From Vicinamibacteria bacterium (lineage in GTDB: Bacteria; Acidobacteriota; Vicinamibacteria; Fen-336): a stretch of 64,000 nucleotides of DNA. The position numbers and the translations under genes are program-made. The notes beneath the pieces were generated by a model that worked only from the letters and a program-made list of their open reading frames with translations, did no database searches and was not told the origin of the DNA. The stretch is from the NCBI GenBank assembly GCA_023701125.1, contig JAMPXO010000006.1, positions 1 to 64,000 on the forward strand. Reading direction: 5' to 3'. Positions 33,144-41,960 of the stretch are shown in pieces (position 1 is the stretch's first letter; each line of letters starts with the position of its first letter).

Positions 33144-34511
33144 TCACAAGCTCCCGAACGCCTTCAGCAGCTCGTCGGCCTTGGCCGGGTCGAGCGCCAG
33201 CAGCGCGTCGTCGTCCGGCCGCCGCGCGTGCCACGCGCCGCCGGCCTCGCCCAGCTCCAGCCACGCGCGCTCGCCCTTCTCCAGCGTCAGCACGACCTTG
33301 AAGCGGGGCTTGTCGAGGCCATAGGCGGCCAGTGGCCTGGGCGCGTCGACGAAGCTCGCCGCCTCGGTGCCGCCGAGCTTGAACAGCGCCTCCTCCACGA
33401 GCTTCGTCTCGACGTCCTTCGCGTCCGGCGCCGTGCGCTTCCACTTCTGCTCGTCGAAACCCTCGGCGCCCTTGACCGTGCTGCGAGCCAGCTTGCGCAC
33501 CTTGCCCGCCTCGTGGATCTCGATCGCCGTGACCTGGTACGTGGCCAGCTCGAGCAGGCGCTTCGCGCGCCAGTGGTCGAGGCCCTTGGCCAGGTCGTCG
33601 ACGATCGCGCCGGGGATCACCGCCACCAGCGACCCGCCGCTGACTCTTGCGTGGAACTTGTTGTCGGCGGCACCAGAGCCGATCTCGAGCGTCTTCGTGG
33701 AGCCGTCGGCCAGCTTCAGCGCCACCTTGCGCGCCGGCTTGTCGAGGCCGAACGGCTTGAGCTCGCGGGCGTCCTCGGCCGCAACCGCGTCGAAGCGCAG
33801 GCTCTCGAGCAGGCCGACGAAGCCGTCGACCGTGTAGCGCCCGGCCCGGGTCTTGACCGGGGCGGTGACCCCCCACTCGGCGCCTTCGCGCGCGAGCGCG
33901 TAGCCGCCCTCGGGCCCGCTGACTTCCACCCCGCGCACGGCGTCGCGCTGGATCTTCAGCAGGTTGCGGTCGCGCAGCTCGAACGGCTTCTTCTCGAACG
34001 CCGCCGCGGCGTAGCCGGGGATCGTGATCACGCTGTTGCGGGCGTTGGTCTGGGCGAACACGTCGGCCGAGGCCGGCACCTTGTCGCCGATCAGCAGCAC
34101 TCGCGGCGCCTTCTCGCCGGCGACCTCCACCTCGATCCGGGCCTGGGCGGGGGCGAGGCCGAACTCGGCCAGATCCGCGGGCGCCTCGGCGGCGACCGAG
34201 GCCGACTCCATGTTCTCCAGGTTGCCGAGCAGGGTCTCGACCTCGGCCATGTCCGCTGCCGCGTCGATCGGCTCCAGCAACCGCCACGTGTTGTCGCGCT
34301 TCGCGAGCCGCACGACCTCGCCGCCGCGGGGCTGGAGGCGCAGCCCCTCGATCCGCTGGCGGACCAGGCCCGCGAGGACCTTGTCCTTCTTCGCCTCGGG
34401 TTCTTCGTCGCCACTGCGGGCCGGCTTCTCGCGCTCCACGAACCACGCGTAGCCGCCGAGCCCCGCCAGCACGGCGAGCACCACGGTCGTCCGGACGAAC
34501 GTGCCCTTCAT
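33144..34511 (-). CDS. DUF4340-domain membrane-anchored protein
   Basis: The 455-residue protein has an N-terminal helix (TTVVLAVLAGLGGYAWFV) and a repeated beta-rich fold typical of DUF4340: DNTWRLLEPIDAAADMAEVETLLGNLENMES, then LAEFGLAPAQARIEVEV and LKPFGLDKPARKVALKL and YGLDKPRFKVVLTL. It always sits behind GldA/F/G-like ABC genes and likely sits in the periplasm as part of that complex. It is last in the four-gene operon, eleven bases after the GldG-like gene. Function unknown. Confidence 0.85.
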   Translation of the reverse strand: MKGTFVRTTVVLAVLAGLGGYAWFVEREKPARSGDEEPEAKKDKVLAGLVRQRIEGLRLQPRGGEVVRLAKRDNTWRLLEPIDAAADMAEVETLLGNLENMESASVAAEAPADLAEFGLAPAQARIEVEVAGEKAPRVLLIGDKVPASADVFAQTNARNSVITIPGYAAAAFEKKPFELRDRNLLKIQRDAVRGVEVSGPEGGYALAREGAEWGVTAPVKTRAGRYTVDGFVGLLESLRFDAVAAEDARELKPFGLDKPARKVALKLADGSTKTLEIGSGAADNKFHARVSGGSLVAVIPGAIVDDLAKGLDHWRAKRLLELATYQVTAIEIHEAGKVRKLARSTVKGAEGFDEQKWKRTAPDAKDVETKLVEEALFKLGGTEAASFVDAPRPLAAYGLDKPRFKVVLTLEKGERAWLELGEAGGAWHARRPDDDALLALDPAKADELLKAFGSL

Positions 34512-34521
34512 CGGCTGCGAC

Positions 34522-36093
34522 CTACCTTCTCTGCCACCAGTTCATGATGCCGAGCACGACCCACAGGCCGGGCAGCACGAACAGCGCGAGCCACGACACG
34601 CGCCGCTGCTGGTCGGGGCTCAGGAACAGCTTCTGGTCCTCGGGCTCCTTGGGCCGGATCGCGATCAGGTCGGTGTCGCGCGCCAGCCACGCCACGCAGT
34701 TCAGGAAGAAGTCGGCGTTGCCCGAGATCTGCAGGAACTGGTTGGTCGCGAAGTCGGAGTCACCGAACGCCACCACCCGGCCCTCCGGCGCGCTCGCTTC
34801 GCCCTCCGGCGTCGGCGTGGGAGCCGCGCCGGGTGCCGGCTCGGCGCCGGGGGCCTTGATCGTGGCCACCGCGGCCAGCGAGATCGGGCCCTTCTTCTCC
34901 TCCGGCTGCGGCATCGGCTCCTGCAGGTCCTTGAGGTTGGTCTCCGCCCACGAGCGGGAGGAGGTCTGGACCAGGTTCTGGGCGAACACGCCGGGCTTCG
35001 AGGCGGTACCCGCGCTCACGCTACGCGCGGTCGCGAACACGGTGGCCACCCGGAAGTCGCGGGTGATCTCGTGGTAGGGGTAGGAGTCGGCGACCGGAGC
35101 CGCCGGCCCCAGGCCGAACACCTGGCCCACGCCGGAGACGTCGAGCACCAGGTCCTTGCCGGCCTCGAGGTTCCACTCGGCGAGCAGCGCCACCAGCGCG
35201 GGCACCCCACCGCGCAGTTCCGGTTCCACCATCGCCAGCAGCTTGCCGCCGCCCGCGACGTACGTGCGCAGGGCGTCGATCGCCGGCTGCATCAGGTCCT
35301 TCTCGGGCCCGCCCAGCACCACCACCGTGCACTCGGCGGGCACCTTCGGCTCGCGCAGCAGGGCGATCTTCTTCGTCTTGTAGGACGCCTTCTCCAGCGC
35401 GCTCTTGGCCGCCGAGAAGCCGGCCTCGCCCATCTCGTCGATCGAGCGCTGGCCTTCGCCTTCGGCGAAGCAGACCGTCTTCAGGCCCTTGCGGGTGACC
35501 GCGATCAGCGCGTTGGTGACGTCCTGCTCGGTCACGCTGGTGACCTTCTCGCGCTTGCCCTGGTACTCGACGACCAGCGTCGGCACCGCGGTGATGTCGT
35601 ACTCGCGGGTCAGCCCCGGCTTCTGGGTGGGGTCGACGTAGACGACCTTCAACTGGTGCGAGGCCGCCTCGTACTCGCGCAAACGGTCGCGGCCGGGGTC
35701 GCCGGCGCCCGTGTCGCGATTGAAGTAGGTCAGCTTCGCCTCGCCCTCCAGGGCACCCAGCACCTTCTGGGTCTGGTCGGACAGGCTCCACTGGCGGCCC
35801 TTGGTCAGGTCCCAGCGCTTGTTGTTGCGGGCGACCATCCAGTTGGTGATGCCGAGGATGGCGAGCACCGCGACCGAGGTGACCAGCGTGTTGGTGCCGT
35901 ACTTGAAGTTGCGGCGCGAGAACAGCGCGAGCAGTTCGCGGCCGCGCATCAGCGCGTGCAGCACGACCAGGCCGGCGGCGGCGTACAGGTACCACTCGGG
36001 CTGGCCGGGCAGCTCGCGCCCGGAGCGCTGCCACCACTGGGTGCCGATGGCGAGGATGGCGGCGACGGGGGTCAGCAGGTCGAAGGGCTTCAT
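34522..36093 (-). CDS. GldG-like ABC-associated substrate-binding/membrane protein
   Basis: The 523-residue protein has helices at both ends (YLYAAAGLVVLHAL, TLVTSVAVLAILGITNWMV, and LALFVLPGLWVVLGIMNWW) and a large central domain of the ABC-type uncharacterised (GldG) family: LTYFNRDTGAGDPGRDRLREYEAAS, LKVVYVDPTQKPGLTREYDI, and LMQPAIDALRTYVAGGGKLLAMVEPEL. In flavobacteria GldG helps gliding; elsewhere the same module is thought to export polymers or act on the envelope. It follows the permease gene closely. Confidence 0.85.
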   Translation of the reverse strand: MKPFDLLTPVAAILAIGTQWWQRSGRELPGQPEWYLYAAAGLVVLHALMRGRELLALFSRRNFKYGTNTLVTSVAVLAILGITNWMVARNNKRWDLTKGRQWSLSDQTQKVLGALEGEAKLTYFNRDTGAGDPGRDRLREYEAASHQLKVVYVDPTQKPGLTREYDITAVPTLVVEYQGKREKVTSVTEQDVTNALIAVTRKGLKTVCFAEGEGQRSIDEMGEAGFSAAKSALEKASYKTKKIALLREPKVPAECTVVVLGGPEKDLMQPAIDALRTYVAGGGKLLAMVEPELRGGVPALVALLAEWNLEAGKDLVLDVSGVGQVFGLGPAAPVADSYPYHEITRDFRVATVFATARSVSAGTASKPGVFAQNLVQTSSRSWAETNLKDLQEPMPQPEEKKGPISLAAVATIKAPGAEPAPGAAPTPTPEGEASAPEGRVVAFGDSDFATNQFLQISGNADFFLNCVAWLARDTDLIAIRPKEPEDQKLFLSPDQQRRVSWLALFVLPGLWVVLGIMNWWQRR

Positions 36094-36097
36094 CGCG

Positions 36098-36886
36098 TTA
36101 CGCCCTCCACCGCTGCGACTCGACCGACTGCTGGGCGAGGAACAGCCCGAAGCCGGTGAAGGTCAGGTAGAACACGATGTCCTTGAGGTCGAGCACGCCC
36201 TTGGCCATGTCCTCCATGTGGGCCGTGACCGACAGGTAGGCGATCACCTGCTGCACCGGGCCGGCCGCCGGGTCGTCGGCCCAGCCGAGCGTCAGCAGCG
36301 CGAGGAACGCGCAGAAGGAGAGGATGCCGGCCACGATCTGGTTGCGGGTCAGGGTCGAGATGAAGGTGCCGATCGCGATCAGCGAGGCGCCGTAGAGCAG
36401 CAGCGCCAGCACCCCGGTCGCCACCGGCTTCCACTCCGGCGGGTTCTGGGCGTACACCCACAGCGGCACGAAGTTGACCAGCGAGACGAGGATCATGAAG
36501 CCGAACAGGCCGGTCGCGGCGAAGAACTTGCCGAGCACGATCTGCCAGTCGGTCAGCGGGTTGGTCGCCAGCAGCTCGATCGTGCCCTGGCGCTTCTCCT
36601 CGGCGAACAGCCGCATGGTCAGCATCGGGATCACGAACAGCGCGACCACGGCCATGTTCTGGAACAGCGGCCGCAGCACCCACTCGTTGAGCGACATCTT
36701 GGGCGCCATGCCCATCTCCATGCCGCCCTGGCGGGCCGAGGCCAGCAGGAAGTACTCGAACGCGACCTGGAAGAAGCGGCCGAACAGGAAGGTCCAGACG
36801 AACAGCAGCACGTAGGCGATCGGGCTGCCGAAGTAGTGGCGCCACTCCTTCTCGACGATGGCGCTGACGTTGCGAAGCGAGGTCAT
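36098..36886 (-). CDS. ABC-2-type permease (GldF-like)
   Basis: A 262-residue permease with six helices, pattern EWRHYFGSPIAYVLLFVWTFLFGRFF at the N-terminus, LRLFAEEKRQGTIELLATNPLTDWQIVLGKFFAA in the middle and GILALLLYGASLIAIGTFISTLTRNQIVAGILSF near the end; the EEKRQGTIE block is the ABC-2 signature loop. It is the membrane channel of the GldAFG-like system, with a four-base gap to both neighbours. Confidence 0.9.
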   Translation of the reverse strand: MTSLRNVSAIVEKEWRHYFGSPIAYVLLFVWTFLFGRFFQVAFEYFLLASARQGGMEMGMAPKMSLNEWVLRPLFQNMAVVALFVIPMLTMRLFAEEKRQGTIELLATNPLTDWQIVLGKFFAATGLFGFMILVSLVNFVPLWVYAQNPPEWKPVATGVLALLLYGASLIAIGTFISTLTRNQIVAGILSFCAFLALLTLGWADDPAAGPVQQVIAYLSVTAHMEDMAKGVLDLKDIVFYLTFTGFGLFLAQQSVESQRWRA

Positions 36887-36890
36887 CGGG

Positions 36891-37892
36891 TTACGAGGCC
36901 TCCGTCGTGTCGACTGTCGCGGCCGGGGCAGGCGCCTCGGGCGCCTCGCCGTTCGTGCTGTCGGTGGTGGTGATCTGCAGGAAGATCTCCTCGAGGCTCA
37001 TGCCGAGCCGGGACAGGCCGACCAGGTCGAAGCCGGCGCCGACGACCACCCGCGACAGGTCGCCGCGCAGGTCGCGGCCGGCCTCGGCGTCGACCTCGAA
37101 GGCCGAGATGCCGTCGCCGCCGTCGGCCTTCGGCCGCAGCGCGACCACGCCCGGCACCGCCCGCAGCAGGTCGAACAGCGGGCCCGTGTCGCCGCGGGCT
37201 TCGACCCGCAGCCCGCCGCTGCCGCGCAGCCGCGCGGTCAGGTTGGCGGGCGTGTCCTCGGCGACCACCTTGCCGCGGTTGATGATCACGACCCGGCCGC
37301 AGGTCACCTCGACCTCCGGCAGGATGTGGGTGGAGAGGATGATCGTGTGCTCGCCGCCGAGCGACTTGATCAGCTCGCGAGTCTCCAGGATCTGCTTGGG
37401 GTCGAGGCCGGCCGTGGGCTCGTCGAGGATCAGCACGTCCGGGCTGGCCAGGATCGCCTGGGCCAGGCCGACGCGCTGGCGGTAGCCCTTCGACAGCTTG
37501 CCGATGTGCTTGTGGCGCACGTCGCCGAGCCGCGTCTTCTCGATCGCCTCGTCGATCCGGCGCGGGCGATCCTTGCCGGGGACGCCCTTGATCTTGGCGC
37601 AGAAGCCGAGGAAGTCGGCGACCTCCATGTCGGGGTACAGGGGCGGCGTCTCCGGGATGTAGCCGATCCGCCGCTTGACCTCGAGCGGCTGGTCGAACAC
37701 GTCGAAGCCCGCGACCCGCGCCGTGCCCTCGGTGGCCGGCAGGTAGCAGGTCAGGATCCGCATCGTCGTGGTCTTCCCGGCGCCGTTGGGGCCGAGGAAG
37801 CCGAGGATCTCGCCCTTCTGCACGCTGAAGGACACGCCGTCGACCGCCGTGTGGCGGCCGTACCGCTTGGTCAGGTTGACGACCTCGATCAT
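36891..37892 (-). CDS. ABC transporter ATP-binding protein (GldA-like)
   Basis: The 333-residue ATPase has Walker A GPNGAGKTT, Q-loop IGYIPETPPLYPDM, signature LSKGYRQRVGLAQAIL (LSKGY in place of LSGGQ, normal for this subgroup), Walker B VLILDEPTAGLDP and H-loop ILSTHIL. After the ATPase, a domain of about 90 residues (GLRVEARGDTGPLFDLLRAVPGV) is typical of GldA/NosF-like subunits. The start ATG 37892 begins MIEVVNLTKRYG. It is the first gene of the operon; its promoter must lie in the 37893-38124 region. Confidence 0.92.
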   Translation of the reverse strand: MIEVVNLTKRYGRHTAVDGVSFSVQKGEILGFLGPNGAGKTTTMRILTCYLPATEGTARVAGFDVFDQPLEVKRRIGYIPETPPLYPDMEVADFLGFCAKIKGVPGKDRPRRIDEAIEKTRLGDVRHKHIGKLSKGYRQRVGLAQAILASPDVLILDEPTAGLDPKQILETRELIKSLGGEHTIILSTHILPEVEVTCGRVVIINRGKVVAEDTPANLTARLRGSGGLRVEARGDTGPLFDLLRAVPGVVALRPKADGGDGISAFEVDAEAGRDLRGDLSRVVVGAGFDLVGLSRLGMSLEEIFLQITTTDSTNGEAPEAPAPAATVDTTEAS

Positions 37893-38124
37893 CAAGGCTC
37901 CCGTCTGTTGCGCCCGTGTCCCGCCGCCTTGCAGCCGGGGCTGCCGGGTGGCGAGGCACGGGCCAGTGCGCTCTGCCTGGTCCCGCCGGCGGCGCCGGCA
38001 GGGCCTGGCGCCGCGGGGCCATGACCTCTGGCCCTCGAGGCCGCCGCTCGCGCGGTGGCCCCGGTGCGGGAAACATGAGTATATTGCGGACCGCCCGTCC
38101 GAGCTGTCAACGAGGAGGACCGCC
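37893..38124. other. Divergent regulatory region between GldA-like operon and GAF kinase
   Basis: This 232-base stretch holds no gene I can support. TATATT at 38080-38085 is a good -10 box reading toward the kinase, though no -35 box is seen at the right distance. AGGAGG at 38113-38118 is a ribosome binding site. An ATG at 38075 lies upstream of the -10 box in another frame. The left half has short GC-rich inverted repeats and no clear promoter for the minus-strand operon. Confidence 0.4.
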
Positions 38125-39321
38125 ACGCCGCGAAGCGCGACGCGCGCCCGGGACCTGCGCCAACTGGCCGAGCGCGTGCTGGAAACCCCGGACCTGTCTG
38201 GCCTGTCCAGCCTGCTGACCCGCGACCTGCCGCGGGCGCTCGGCCTCGCTCGCACCTCCCTCCTGCTGTGGGACCGCAAGCTCGAGGCCTTCGAGTCCCT
38301 GACGACCGGTGAGACGCAGGCCCAGCCCGGTCGGCCGGGCGCCCCGGACGCCGCGGGACTGGGAGCCGGCGACGCCAACACCGGCAAGTGGCTGCTGGCC
38401 GAGGGCCACCTGATCGAGGGCCCGCAGGGCCGCCACGACGTGGTGATGGTGCCGCTGATGGCGCGCAGCGGCGTCGTCGGCATGCTGGTGCTGGGCGAGC
38501 CCGCCGCGGGGAGCCGCCGCCGCCGCCCGCCGCTGGGCAAACGCGACGCCGTGCTGGTCTCCGCGCTGGCGGCCCGCGCCGCGCTGGCGCTGGAGAACCA
38601 CCTGTACCAGCGCGAGGTCGTCTCCTCCGAGCGCATGGCGGCGCTCGGCACCATGGCCGGCATGCTGGCCCACGATTTCCGCGGGCCGATGACGATCATC
38701 CGCGGCTACGCGGAGACGCTGGTCGACGGCCTGATCTCGCCCGCCGACCTGCAGGCCCGGGCCACGCTGATCATGAATGCGGTCGACCGCCTGGAGCGGA
38801 TGACGACCGAGACCCTCGACTTCGCCCGCGGCGGCGGCAAGCTGGCGCGGCGCACGCTGCCGCTGCGGCTGCTGCTCGAGGACTTCGCCAGCGGCCTGGT
38901 CGACGAGGTCCCGGGCATGCAGATCGTCAGCGACCACGCGGTCGGCACCGAGACGATCGCCGTCGACGTCGACAAGCTGCGCCGCGTGCTGTCGAACATG
39001 GCGGCCAACGCCCGCGACGCACTGGGTGGCAAGGGCACGCTGACGCTGCAGGCCCGGGTGGCCCTGCGCGACGGCGCGCCGTGGCTCGCGCTGCTGGTCT
39101 TCGACGACGGCCCGGGCGTGCCGCCCGAGATCCGCGACCGCGTGTTCGAGCCGTTCGTGACCAAGGGCAAGAAGCAGGGAACGGGCCTCGGCCTGGCGGT
39201 GTCCAAGCGCTTCGTGGAGGACCACGGCGGCCAGGTCGAGCTGCTGCCGGAAGGGCCCGGCGCCCGCTTCCGGATCTCGCTGCCGCTGCACCCGCCGCCC
39301 GAAGCCCCGAGGAGCGCCTGA
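38125..39321 (+). CDS. GAF-domain sensor histidine kinase
   Basis: The 398-residue kinase has an N-terminal GAF-like domain (residues about 15-160, LARTSLLLWDRKLEAFESL, MVPLMARSGVVGMLVLGEP), then an H-box AGMLAHDFRGPMTIIRGYAETLV and the ATPase boxes NMAANARDALGG (N), DDGPGVPPEI (G1) and GTGLGLAVSKRF (G2). Phospho-acceptor His sits in HDFRGP. No ATG, GTG or TTG exists at the expected spot: AGGAGG at 38113-38118 is followed six bases later by ACG 38125, which seems to be the start; CTG 38104 and GTG 38176 are alternatives. No response regulator is adjacent. Its stop overlaps the next gene. Confidence 0.85.
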   Translation, partial: TPRSATRARDLRQLAERVLETPDLSGLSSLLTRDLPRALGLARTSLLLWDRKLEAFESLTTGETQAQPGRPGAPDAAGLGAGDANTGKWLLAEGHLIEGPQGRHDVVMVPLMARSGVVGMLVLGEPAAGSRRRRPPLGKRDAVLVSALAARAALALENHLYQREVVSSERMAALGTMAGMLAHDFRGPMTIIRGYAETLVDGLISPADLQARATLIMNAVDRLERMTTETLDFARGGGKLARRTLPLRLLLEDFASGLVDEVPGMQIVSDHAVGTETIAVDVDKLRRVLSNMAANARDALGGKGTLTLQARVALRDGAPWLALLVFDDGPGVPPEIRDRVFEPFVTKGKKQGTGLGLAVSKRFVEDHGGQVELLPEGPGARFRISLPLHPPPEAPRSA

Positions 39322-39845
39322 TGCGCCGCACCCTGATCGCGTCCACCGCCGCCGTGCTGCTCGTCGGCTGCACCAGCCCCGACCCGAAAGCGACGCTCGT
39401 GGTCTCGAACGTCGAGACCTACTACGCCATCGACAAGCAGGTCGGTGAGGAGCTCTACCTCGCGGCCACGATCCGTTTCGAGATCAAGAACGTCGGCACG
39501 GAGCCGCTCGACTACGTGCTGGGGACAGCGACCTTCAAGCGCAAGGGCTTCGAGCACGTCGACTGGGGCACGGCCTTCGAGCGGATCACGCCGCCCGACA
39601 AGCCGGCGCTGGCGCCGGGCGCGACGCTCGTCTATTGGCTGAAGTCCGACACCCGCTACTTCTCCACAGGCCGCCCGGAGTCGATGTTCGAGCACAAGGA
39701 GTTCCGGGACGTGATCGCCACCTTGTTCCTGCGCGTGGGCTCGTCCGGCTGGGTCGAGTTCGCGAAGGCCGAGGTGCCGCGCCAGATCGGGGCGAAAAGC
39801 GTGGCCGAGCCGCCCCCGGCCGCCAGCCCGTCGACCACGAAGTAG
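39321..39845 (+). CDS. Lipoprotein of unknown function
   Basis: The 174-residue protein has a lipoprotein signal (RRTLIASTAAVLLVGCTSPDP, lipobox LVGC). The mature part is an immunoglobulin-like beta domain: ATIRFEIKNVGTEPLDYVLGTATFKRKG, PGATLVYWLKSDTRYFSTGRPE, and WVEFAKAEVP. No family recognised. Its ATG overlaps the kinase stop by one base (TGATG), so it is co-translated with the GAF kinase and could be the partner sensed in the periplasm; that is inference. Confidence 0.7.
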   Translation: MRRTLIASTAAVLLVGCTSPDPKATLVVSNVETYYAIDKQVGEELYLAATIRFEIKNVGTEPLDYVLGTATFKRKGFEHVDWGTAFERITPPDKPALAPGATLVYWLKSDTRYFSTGRPESMFEHKEFRDVIATLFLRVGSSGWVEFAKAEVPRQIGAKSVAEPPPAASPSTTK

Positions 39846-39862
39846 CGACCCGTTCGCGCCCG

Positions 39863-39889
39863 CCTCAGCAGCCCTCGCAGGCGCTGAGG
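39863..39889 (+). terminator. Weak inverted repeat after the lipoprotein gene
   Basis: CCTCAGC (39863-39869) and GCTGAGG (39883-39889) can pair across a 13-base loop. It is a possible transcript end; there is no T tract. The other bases of this 96-base gap show nothing notable. Confidence 0.25.
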
Positions 39890-39941
39890 AAGTCGAGCAG
39901 GAACCGACGACCACCGCCTTCATCTGAATCGGAGGCTGAAG

Positions 39942-40976
39942 ATGGGCATCCTCGATTGGCTGTTCGCCTCGAAACCGACGCACGCCGACAGCGGCGCCAG
40001 GATCGCGCCGCCGTGCTTTCGCACCTGGCCGGTCGTCGTTCTCGGCCTCGGAGCCCTGCTCGCGGGCCCGGTCACGACGCTCCAGGCACAGGCTCCCGCG
40101 GTCCCGCCTCCGACCGAGGTCGAGGTCGCCGCGGCGATCGCCGCCGGAGAGTCCACGCGCGCGCTCGAGCTCGCGCTGCGGCGCAGCGAGGAGACCGAGC
40201 GACAGCACGTCCACGCGCTCTACACGGTCGCGCGTCTCCACGGCCTCCTCGGCCATCCGGACGAGGCTTTCGCCTGGCTCGGGCGGGCGGCGGCGGCGGG
40301 GCTGCTGAGCGTCCAGGAGGTGCGCGGCGACGAGGCGTTCGCGGCGCTGCGCGAGCAGGAACGCTTTCGCGAGCTGACGCGCGCGATCTGGCTCAAGGGC
40401 TATCTCTGGCTGCTCGAGCGGCCCGAGCGCGACGCCTACCAGATGCCGGAGCAGGTGATGCGGACGCTCGACTTCCGCCCGGGCGAGCGAGTCGCCGACA
40501 TCGGCGCCGGCTCGGGCTACTTCGCGCTGCGTGTGGCGCGTGCGGTGGGACCCGAGGGGCGAGTCTGGGCGCTCGATATCAACGACACGCTGCTCGAGCT
40601 GCTGGCCGACCGCGTGGCCAAGGCGGGGCTCGCGAACGTCAAGGTGGCGAAGGTCGAGCGCGACGACCCGAAGCTGCCGCCGGGGAGTGTCGACACGATC
40701 CTGATGGTCGACACGTTGCACTACGTCGCGGACCGTCCCGCCTATGCGCGGAAGCTCGCTGCGGCGCTCGCGCCGGGCGGACGGGTGGTGGTCATCGACT
40801 TCCTCCCCAAGCCGATCGGAGAGCGCCCCTGGGGGCCGCCACCCGAGCAGGAGATGCCGCGCGCGGAGGTCGATGCCGCGATGGCGGCGGCCGGCCTGCG
40901 GCCCGCGGCTGTCCACGAGTTCCTGACCGAGCAGTTCTTCGTGGAGTACCGGGCGGCGGCGGAGCCGGCTCCCTGA
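39942..40976 (+). CDS. Exported-like class I SAM-dependent methyltransferase
   Basis: The 344-residue protein has a hydrophobic stretch at residues about 30-48 (WPVVVLGLGALLAGPVTT) after a basic lead, so it may be anchored or exported. A helical, TPR-like segment follows (IAAGESTRALELALRRSEE, ARLHGLLGHPDEAFAWLGRAAAAGL). A Rossmann methyltransferase domain holds motif I VADIGAGSGYFALRVA, acid motif WALDIN, and motif IV VDTILMVDTLHYVADRP, with LAPGGRVVVIDF. A SAM enzyme outside the cytoplasm would be unusual since SAM is not periplasmic. GC content and codon choice look slightly unlike the neighbours (fewer GGC, more CTC). Substrate unknown. Confidence 0.8.
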   Translation: MGILDWLFASKPTHADSGARIAPPCFRTWPVVVLGLGALLAGPVTTLQAQAPAVPPPTEVEVAAAIAAGESTRALELALRRSEETERQHVHALYTVARLHGLLGHPDEAFAWLGRAAAAGLLSVQEVRGDEAFAALREQERFRELTRAIWLKGYLWLLERPERDAYQMPEQVMRTLDFRPGERVADIGAGSGYFALRVARAVGPEGRVWALDINDTLLELLADRVAKAGLANVKVAKVERDDPKLPPGSVDTILMVDTLHYVADRPAYARKLAAALAPGGRVVVIDFLPKPIGERPWGPPPEQEMPRAEVDAAMAAAGLRPAAVHEFLTEQFFVEYRAAAEPAP

Positions 40977-41016
40977 GGGGCCGGCGCGTGGGGCGCGGGA
41001 GTCTCCGAGGTCCGAG

Positions 41017-41790
41017 CTAGGCTCGCGCCGGGCGTCCGCGCAGGCGACGCAGCATCGTCGCCGCCAGCACGCCGGCGCCGAAGCCGTTGTCGATGTTGAC
41101 CGTGGCGACGCCCGAGGCGCAGGAGTTGAGCATCGCCAGCAGCGCGGCCAGGCCCTGGAACGAGGCGCCGTAGCCGATGCTGGTCGGCACCGCGATCACC
41201 GGCGCGTCGACCAGGCCGGCCACCACCGACGGCAGCGCGCCTTCCATGCCGGCGGCCACGATCAGCACGTCGGCCGCGCGCAGTGCCTCGACCCGGCCCA
41301 GCAGGCGGTGCAGGCCGGCGACGCCGACGTCGCTGATGCGCTCGACGCGAGCGCCGTAGAGCTCCGCGGTCAGCGCGGCCTCCTCCGCCACCGGCAGGTC
41401 CGAGGTGCCGGCACAGATCACGGCCACCTGGCCGCGCAGTGCGCGCGTGCGGCGCCGGCCGGGCAGGCTCACGCAGCGGGCGAGCGTGTGCTCGGTGGCC
41501 CTCGGGAAGCGCGCGACCAGCGCGGCCCGGGTCGGGTCCGCGGCCCGCGTCACCAGCGCCGCCTGGCCGCGCGCGGCGATCCGCTCGACGATCGCCACGC
41601 ACTGCCCGGGCGTCTTGCCGGCGCCGAACACCGCCTCGGGGAAGCCGGTGCGCACCGCGCGGTGGTGGTCGACCTGGGCGAAGCCCAGGTCCTCGAACGG
41701 CAGCCGCGCGAGTTGCTCGAGCGCCGCCTCCGGGGTCAGGCGGCGGGAGCGGACTTCCGTCAGCAGTTCGCGCAGTCGGTTCGGGTCCAT
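41017..41790 (-). CDS. larB: LarB, pyridinium-3,5-biscarboxylic acid mononucleotide synthase
   Basis: The 257-residue protein has the LarB layout: an N-terminal helical part (RLTPEAALEQLARLPFEDLGFAQVDHHRAVRTGFPEAVFGAGKTPGQ) and a PurE-like domain VAVICAGTSDLPVAEEAALTAELYG, ADVLIVAAGMEGALPSVVAGL and PVIAVPTSIGYGASF. LarB carboxylates and hydrolyses nicotinic acid adenine dinucleotide in the first step of nickel-pincer cofactor synthesis for lactate racemase-type enzymes. larC, larE and larA are not in the window, so it is an orphan here. Start ATG 41790. Confidence 0.92.
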   Translation of the reverse strand: MDPNRLRELLTEVRSRRLTPEAALEQLARLPFEDLGFAQVDHHRAVRTGFPEAVFGAGKTPGQCVAIVERIAARGQAALVTRAADPTRAALVARFPRATEHTLARCVSLPGRRRTRALRGQVAVICAGTSDLPVAEEAALTAELYGARVERISDVGVAGLHRLLGRVEALRAADVLIVAAGMEGALPSVVAGLVDAPVIAVPTSIGYGASFQGLAALLAMLNSCASGVATVNIDNGFGAGVLAATMLRRLRGRPARA

Positions 41791-41872
41791 GCCCCTGATT
41801 AGCCTGCCGCGCAGGGCTTGGCAAGGCGGACTCCGCTCCGCACCGGCACCCGCCGGAACCCGCCGGGGGTTT

Positions 41873-41929
41873 GGGGCGGAGGAGCGTCCGTTTGCGACGT
41901 AGCCCCATGGGACCGGTGACCGGGCAGTG
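41873..41929 (+). repeat. Dispersed palindromic repeat copy upstream of the glycosyltransferase
   Basis: GGGGCGGAGGAG at 41873-41884 and CGACGTAGCCCC at 41895-41906 are identical to the blocks of the 22503 copy; ATGGGACCGG after it is identical to the 8571 copy. Here the hairpin is degraded to ACCGGTGACCGGG. This copy links the other two into one family. Confidence 0.6.
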
Positions 41930-41930
41930 T

Positions 41931-41960
41931 TTGACAGTTCGCGTCGGGGGGCGGGAGACT
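41931..41960 (+). promoter_or_regulatory. Weak candidate promoter for the glycosyltransferase
   Basis: TTGACA at 41931-41936 is a perfect -35 box; GAGACT at 41955-41960, 18 bases away, shares only the conserved second A and last T of the -10 consensus. If used, it would give a leader of about 200 bases. Confidence 0.3.

Noticed and set aside
38075-38124. ATG 38075 as start of the GAF kinase
   Set aside because: It is in another frame and lies upstream of the TATATT box; using it would need a frameshift.
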